Shown piece after piece: positions 58,480 through 64,000 of a DNA stretch of 64,000 nucleotides. Under the pieces are notes generated by a model that worked only from the letters and a program-made list of their open reading frames with translations, searched no databases and was not told the DNA's origin. The translations under genes were made by a program, and so were the position numbers. The stretch is from Treponema sp. J25 (lineage in GTDB: Bacteria; Spirochaetota; Spirochaetia; Treponematales; Breznakiellaceae): positions 1 through 64,000 of the forward strand of contig NZ_PTQW01000005.1 in the NCBI RefSeq assembly GCF_004343725.1, read 5' to 3'. Position 1 is the stretch's first letter; each line of letters starts with the position of its first letter.

Positions 58480-60237
58480 ATGCACCAACTGAAGTCTTTC
58501 TTTAAACAGCGATGCGCCCGGGCCCTGGCGGCCATGGATGGATCTGCCGAAAAAGGAGCCCTGGACGAGGCTTCTATTGTGGTAGAAATACCACCCCGGC
58601 CTGATATGGGAGACCTGGCATTCCCCATGTTTAGCTATGCAAAGCTCCTTAAGAAGGCACCGCCCCTTATTGCCGCCGAAGTGGCCCGCTCCCTGGCAGA
58701 GGATGTCGAATGTGCTCGCCGGGGAAAAGCGGTAGCGGTGGGTCCCTATGTCAACGTGTACCTTAACCGATCCTCCGTGGCACAAGAACTGCTTTCTACC
58801 CTTTTGAAGGAAGAGCCCCGGGGAAGGGAACTCTCGTTCCTTGCGGGGAAGCGTATCATGGTGGAATTTTCCAGTCCCAATACGAACAAACCCCTTCATC
58901 TGGGGCATCTGCGAAATGATGTACTGGGGGAAAGTATTTCCCGGATCCTTGCCGCCTGCGGTGCTACGGTCCGGAAGGTCTGCATCATTAATGACCGGGG
59001 AATACACATCTGTAAGTCCATGCTGGCGTATAAGGAACAGGGCAATGGCTCTACCCCTGAAAGTGTGGGCGTAAAGAGTGATCGCTTTGTTGGGGACTGG
59101 TATGTTCGTTTCCATACGATGAGCCAGGAAGACCCGACTGCGGAAGAACGGGCCCAACAGTTGCTTCGTCAGTGGGAAGCGGGGGATCCCGAGACGATTG
59201 CCCTGTGGAAACAGATGAATCAGTGGGCGGTAGAAGGAATTAAAGCGACCTACCAACGAACCGGGGTCTCCTTTGATCACTACTATTTTGAGAGTGAAAC
59301 CTATTTAAAAGGAAAAGAGGAGGTGCTTAAAGGCCTTGAGCGGGGTATTTTTTACCGCGAAGCCGATGGTTCCGTCTGGATCGACCTAACCGCCGAAGGA
59401 CTCGATAAGAAGGTGCTGCTGCGAAAGGATGGAACTTCTCTCTATATCACCCAGGATATTGGGACTGCCATTTTCCGGCACCGGGACTGGCCCTTTGACC
59501 AGCTTATCTACGTAGTGGGTTCGGAGCAACAGTACCACTTTAAGGTCCTCTTTAAAGTACTGGAAAAGCTCGGTTTTGAATGGGCCCGCAATCTGTACCA
59601 TCTTTCCTATGGAATGGTGAATCTTCCCGAAGGAAAAATGAAAAGCCGGGAAGGAACCGTGGTTGATGCGGATGATCTCATCGATAATTTAAAGGAAATG
59701 GCCATAGAGGAAATCCGGGAAAAGGATCGGGAAGCCATTGTTGGTTCGGTGGAAGATGTGGCGGAGCGGATTGCCATTGGGGCCCTGCATTACTATCTCT
59801 TGCAGGTGTCTCCTACCAAGGATATGCTCTTTAATCCCAAGGAATCCCTTTCCTTTAACGGGAACACGGGGCCCTATCTGCAGTACATGGGGGCCCGTAT
59901 CTCTTCCATGCTCCGGAAAAAGGAAGGTTCCGCCGCAAGCCGGGGGATGGTTCGGCCAGAGCTCCTTACCGGTGATCCGGAATGGGAGCTTTTAAAAACC
60001 CTGGCCCAGTTTCCCGAGGCTCTGGAAACGGCGGCCCGCTCGCTGGATCCCTCGCTTATTGCCAGCTACTTATATGAGGTTTCTAAAACCTTTAGTCGTT
60101 TTTATCACGATTGCCCGATTTTGAATGCGGAAGAACCGGATCTTGCGGCCACAAGACTTTCCCTGTCAGAGGCGGTGCTCCGGGTGTTACGGACCGCCAT
60201 GGATCTGGTCTGTATTCCTTTCCTTGAGGTGATGTAG
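58480..60237 (+). CDS. argS: Arginyl-tRNA synthetase
   Basis: A 585-residue class I synthetase charging tRNA-Arg. The N-terminal Add1 domain recognises the tRNA; the HIGH-type motif is HLGHLRND (near residue 139), preceded by VEFSSPNTNKP, and the KMSKS-type loop reads KMKSREGTV. The C-terminal helical anticodon-binding domain ends with a typical LRTAMDLVCIPFLEVM. AAAAGGA precedes the ATG. Length is family-typical. Confidence 0.96.
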   Translation: MHQLKSFFKQRCARALAAMDGSAEKGALDEASIVVEIPPRPDMGDLAFPMFSYAKLLKKAPPLIAAEVARSLAEDVECARRGKAVAVGPYVNVYLNRSSVAQELLSTLLKEEPRGRELSFLAGKRIMVEFSSPNTNKPLHLGHLRNDVLGESISRILAACGATVRKVCIINDRGIHICKSMLAYKEQGNGSTPESVGVKSDRFVGDWYVRFHTMSQEDPTAEERAQQLLRQWEAGDPETIALWKQMNQWAVEGIKATYQRTGVSFDHYYFESETYLKGKEEVLKGLERGIFYREADGSVWIDLTAEGLDKKVLLRKDGTSLYITQDIGTAIFRHRDWPFDQLIYVVGSEQQYHFKVLFKVLEKLGFEWARNLYHLSYGMVNLPEGKMKSREGTVVDADDLIDNLKEMAIEEIREKDREAIVGSVEDVAERIAIGALHYYLLQVSPTKDMLFNPKESLSFNGNTGPYLQYMGARISSMLRKKEGSAASRGMVRPELLTGDPEWELLKTLAQFPEALETAARSLDPSLIASYLYEVSKTFSRFYHDCPILNAEEPDLAATRLSLSEAVLRVLRTAMDLVCIPFLEVM

Positions 60238-60425
60238 GAAAGCTCCTTCTCCCTGGAAAGGGGAGATTACATTCATCCTCGCAAGGACTTGTTGGAATAG
60301 GGGAAAAACATCACAGACTTACCGGCCTTTTTAGCGGGCAAACCAGGTTCCTGGTATTTTACCATACAAGGAATTCCGGGGACGCTGGTAATTTAGCAGC
60401 CATGGTTATCCCTGGGGCACCCCTA

Positions 60426-60455
60426 TTGACGAGGCGGTGGTAGGCGTTGTATAAG
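60426..60455 (+). promoter_or_regulatory. Promoter of the rplU-prp-rpmA operon
   Basis: TTGACG (60426-60431), 18-bp spacer, TATAAG (60450-60455). The leader of about 35 nt holds GAGGG before the rplU ATG. The preceding 190 bases (60238-60425) show nothing recognisable. Confidence 0.7.
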
Positions 60456-60496
60456 AATGAGACTACATTTTTAACGAAAATCGAGGGCGATAGTTC

Positions 60497-60808
60497 ATGT
60501 ACGCACTGGTGGAATTCAAAGGTAAACAGTATAAGGCAGAAAAGGACTCCCTGATTCAGGTTGATAAGATTGATGCCGAGGTGGGGTCAACCCTTACCAT
60601 CGACTCGGTGCTCCTCCTTTCAGGGGATAAGGTGGTGGTGGGGACTCCCTATGTGCAGGGTGCCCGGGTTCAGGCGGTGGTGGAAAACCATGTTCGGGGC
60701 GATAAGATCATTGTGTTTAAGTACAAGCCTAAGAAGGATTATCGCCGAACAAAGGGGCATCGACAGGAATATTCGGTGCTTCGTATAAAGGACATCGTTG
60801 GGGCCTGA
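60497..60808 (+). CDS. rplU: 50S ribosomal protein L21
   Basis: A 103-residue ribosomal protein of standard length, with the N-terminal MYALVEFKGKQYKAEK and the basic C-terminal KYKPKKDYRRTKGHRQ that binds 23S rRNA. First gene of rplU-prp-rpmA. Confidence 0.97.
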   Translation: MYALVEFKGKQYKAEKDSLIQVDKIDAEVGSTLTIDSVLLLSGDKVVVGTPYVQGARVQAVVENHVRGDKIIVFKYKPKKDYRRTKGHRQEYSVLRIKDIVGA

Positions 60809-60814
60809 TAATTC

Positions 60815-61156
60815 ATGGTTTCCGTCACGGTTGTCCTGGATGAGAAGGGGCTTCTCCGACATTGTCAGGTCTGGGGTCATGCCGGTGCGGGACAACTGGG
60901 GCATGATGTGGTATGTGCGGCCCTTTCGGTTCTGTCCCGTACGGCCCTTCGGATGTTAGCGGAAAGGGCTGATGTATCCGTGCAGGGAGATGCCCCTGTA
61001 CGAGGGAATCTGTGGTTTTCAGTAAGCCTACGGGAAGAGGGGGCTCGGCCTTTCCTGGAGGCTCTTACCACATTCTTGCTGGAAGGTTTTAGGTCCGTTT
61101 CGCAGGAGTATCCAGCCTACTGTACATTACATATCCAAACAGAGGGGAGGTTATAA
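60815..61156 (+). CDS. prp: Ribosomal-processing cysteine protease Prp
   Basis: A 113-residue protein of the Prp (DUF464, YsxB) family, 6 nt after rplU and 1 nt before rpmA. The catalytic pair is conserved: His in WGHAGAG (about residue 21) and Cys in [10 protein letters not shown] (about residue 33). In Firmicutes Prp removes an N-terminal extension from L27. Here the neighbouring L27 has no such extension, so the role of this protein is open. Confidence 0.9.
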   Translation: MVSVTVVLDEKGLLRHCQVWGHAGAGQLGHDVVCAALSVLSRTALRMLAERADVSVQGDAPVRGNLWFSVSLREEGARPFLEALTTFLLEGFRSVSQEYPAYCTLHIQTEGRL

Positions 61157-61157
61157 G

Positions 61158-61418
61158 ATGGCGCGCAAGCGTGGTGGTAGCGGTGCAAAAAATGGTCGGG
61201 ATTCGAATCCAAAATATTTAGGAGTAAAAGCTTCGAGCGGTACCTTTGTACGGGCCGGTTCTATCATTGTCCGTCAACGGGGGACCCATATTCACCCCGG
61301 AACCAACGTAGGTTGTGGTTCTGATTATACCCTTTTTGCCCTGGTGGATGGGCGTGTGGCCTTCGGGGAGCGAAAGGGCCGGCGGGTTGCCAGCGTAGTA
61401 CCGGTAGAACAGGCCTGA
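61158..61418 (+). CDS. rpmA: 50S ribosomal protein L27
   Basis: An 86-residue ribosomal protein near the peptidyl-transferase centre. It begins [19 protein letters not shown], the mature-type N terminus without the short hydrophobic extension that Prp cleaves. The start is firm: AGGGGAGG lies just upstream, and no other in-frame start is near. Last gene of the operon; a strong terminator follows at 61499-61540. Confidence 0.97.
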   Translation: MARKRGGSGAKNGRDSNPKYLGVKASSGTFVRAGSIIVRQRGTHIHPGTNVGCGSDYTLFALVDGRVAFGERKGRRVASVVPVEQA

Positions 61419-61498
61419 AAAACCTTCCGGTAGCCCCGGAAAAGAGGCAATCTGGACTGGTAAAAAGGCGGATCGAATCACGAATAAAAGAGTTCCAG

Positions 61499-61540
61499 GG
61501 GCTGTAAAAGACCGGTGGGGTGTTTTACAGCCCTTCTTTA
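61499..61540 (+). terminator. Rho-independent terminator of rplU-prp-rpmA
   Basis: A perfect 11-bp stem (GGGCTGTAAAA with TTTTACAGCCC), 13-nt loop, then TTCTTTATTT. It separates the operon from obg. Confidence 0.85.
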
Positions 61541-61547
61541 TTTGTAA

Positions 61548-63800
<2,253 letters not shown>

Positions 63801-63814
<14 letters not shown>

Positions 63815-64000
63815 AATCGAAGGGAGTGTCCTGTTGCTTCTGCTGATTGTTTCTCTCGTTATTGGGGGCGTAGTCGTTGTTGTTCTTTCGAGCACTACCG
63901 ATCCGATGGAAAAAATAATAGGAGAGGAACAGGTTCTCAACGTTCTTTTCATCCTGGAAAAAGAAGCGGTAGAACAGGTGTTGTCTGCCTATGTATTGAT
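63801..64000 (+). CDS. N-terminal part of an LCP-like membrane protein (cut by window end)
   Basis: Sixty-six codons are visible before the window ends. ATG 63801 follows GGGAGGG and overlaps the nadD-yqeK stop by 14 nt. The product has a short basic N terminus, one membrane helix (VLLLLLIVSLVIGGVVVVVL, about residues 9-29), then the start of an extracytoplasmic domain (VLNVLFILEKEAVEQVLSAYVL). Position after obg-nadD-yqeK and topology fit a LytR-CpsA-Psr cell-wall attachment protein, but the domain motifs lie outside the window. Confidence 0.5.

Overview
The window looks like chromosomal backbone of a spirochaete of the Treponema lineage (Treponemataceae/Breznakiellaceae type, moderate GC). 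The support is a SpiroCoCo-type giant coiled-coil protein, a DUF5312-like protein, a carD-ispD-ispF-nth cluster, a NadD-YqeK fusion next to obg and an LCP-like gene, paired cyclic-nucleotide-domain genes, and many exported proteins with no recognisable family. The genus is an inference. I see no rRNA, insertion sequence, prophage or CRISPR array.

Layout. 1-665: a G-rich stretch without a convincing ORF, then an initiator tRNA-Met (minus). 844-7489: HAD phosphatase and SpiroCoCo protein (plus), facing carD-ispD-ispF-nth (minus). 7674-13993: peptide-binding lipoprotein, a spirochaetal unknown and a small membrane ORF (minus), then three exported unknowns (plus). 14125-15798: glutaredoxin and an exported NlpC/P60-like protein (minus). 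15802-22174: a sucrose locus on the minus strand (binding lipoprotein, two permeases, amylosucrase, LacI regulator) behind one promoter overlapped by two AACCGGTT palindromes. 22348-23869: a degenerate NtrC-like AAA+ protein, then tRNA-Pro and tRNA-Asp. 24209-31831: PQQ-type sugar dehydrogenase, membrane-anchored PPIase, MptE-like protein, oligoendopeptidase F, adenosine deaminase-like protein. 31969-42951: MFS-HEAT fusion, SH3-type lipoprotein, ABC-F, galE, M20 peptidase, KamA-type radical SAM, Fur/PerR, tRNA-Cys, second LacI. 43007-47888: UDP-sugar pyrophosphorylase, then phoU-phoB-phoR behind a Pho-box-like promoter. 48072-55701: comM, PHP phosphoesterase, two cNMP-domain genes, tRNA-Thr, pyruvate kinase, apt, tRNA-Gln and tRNA-Glu. 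55896-64000: DUF5312-like protein, pgeF, argS, rplU-prp-rpmA, obg, nadD-yqeK, and the start of an LCP-like gene.

How genes work together. The sucrose genes form a coherent uptake and polymerisation unit, but no transporter ATPase is encoded beside them. PhoU/PhoB/PhoR form a phosphate-response unit without pst genes in view. The ribosomal operon pairs an L27 that has no N-terminal extension with the protease (Prp) known for removing that extension.

The pattern I find most worth testing is promoter placement. Nine or so genes, several of them regulators, carry a -10-like hexamer ending only 6-8 nt before the start codon and have no Shine-Dalgarno sequence, which predicts leaderless mRNAs. Other points to check are the NtrC-like protein with E for D and R for K in its receiver, GAFTDA for GAFTGA and no DNA-binding domain; the MFS-HEAT fusion; the 150-bp duplication of the tRNA-Pro 3' end; and the exported Cys-peptidase-like protein at the tail of the sucrose locus.
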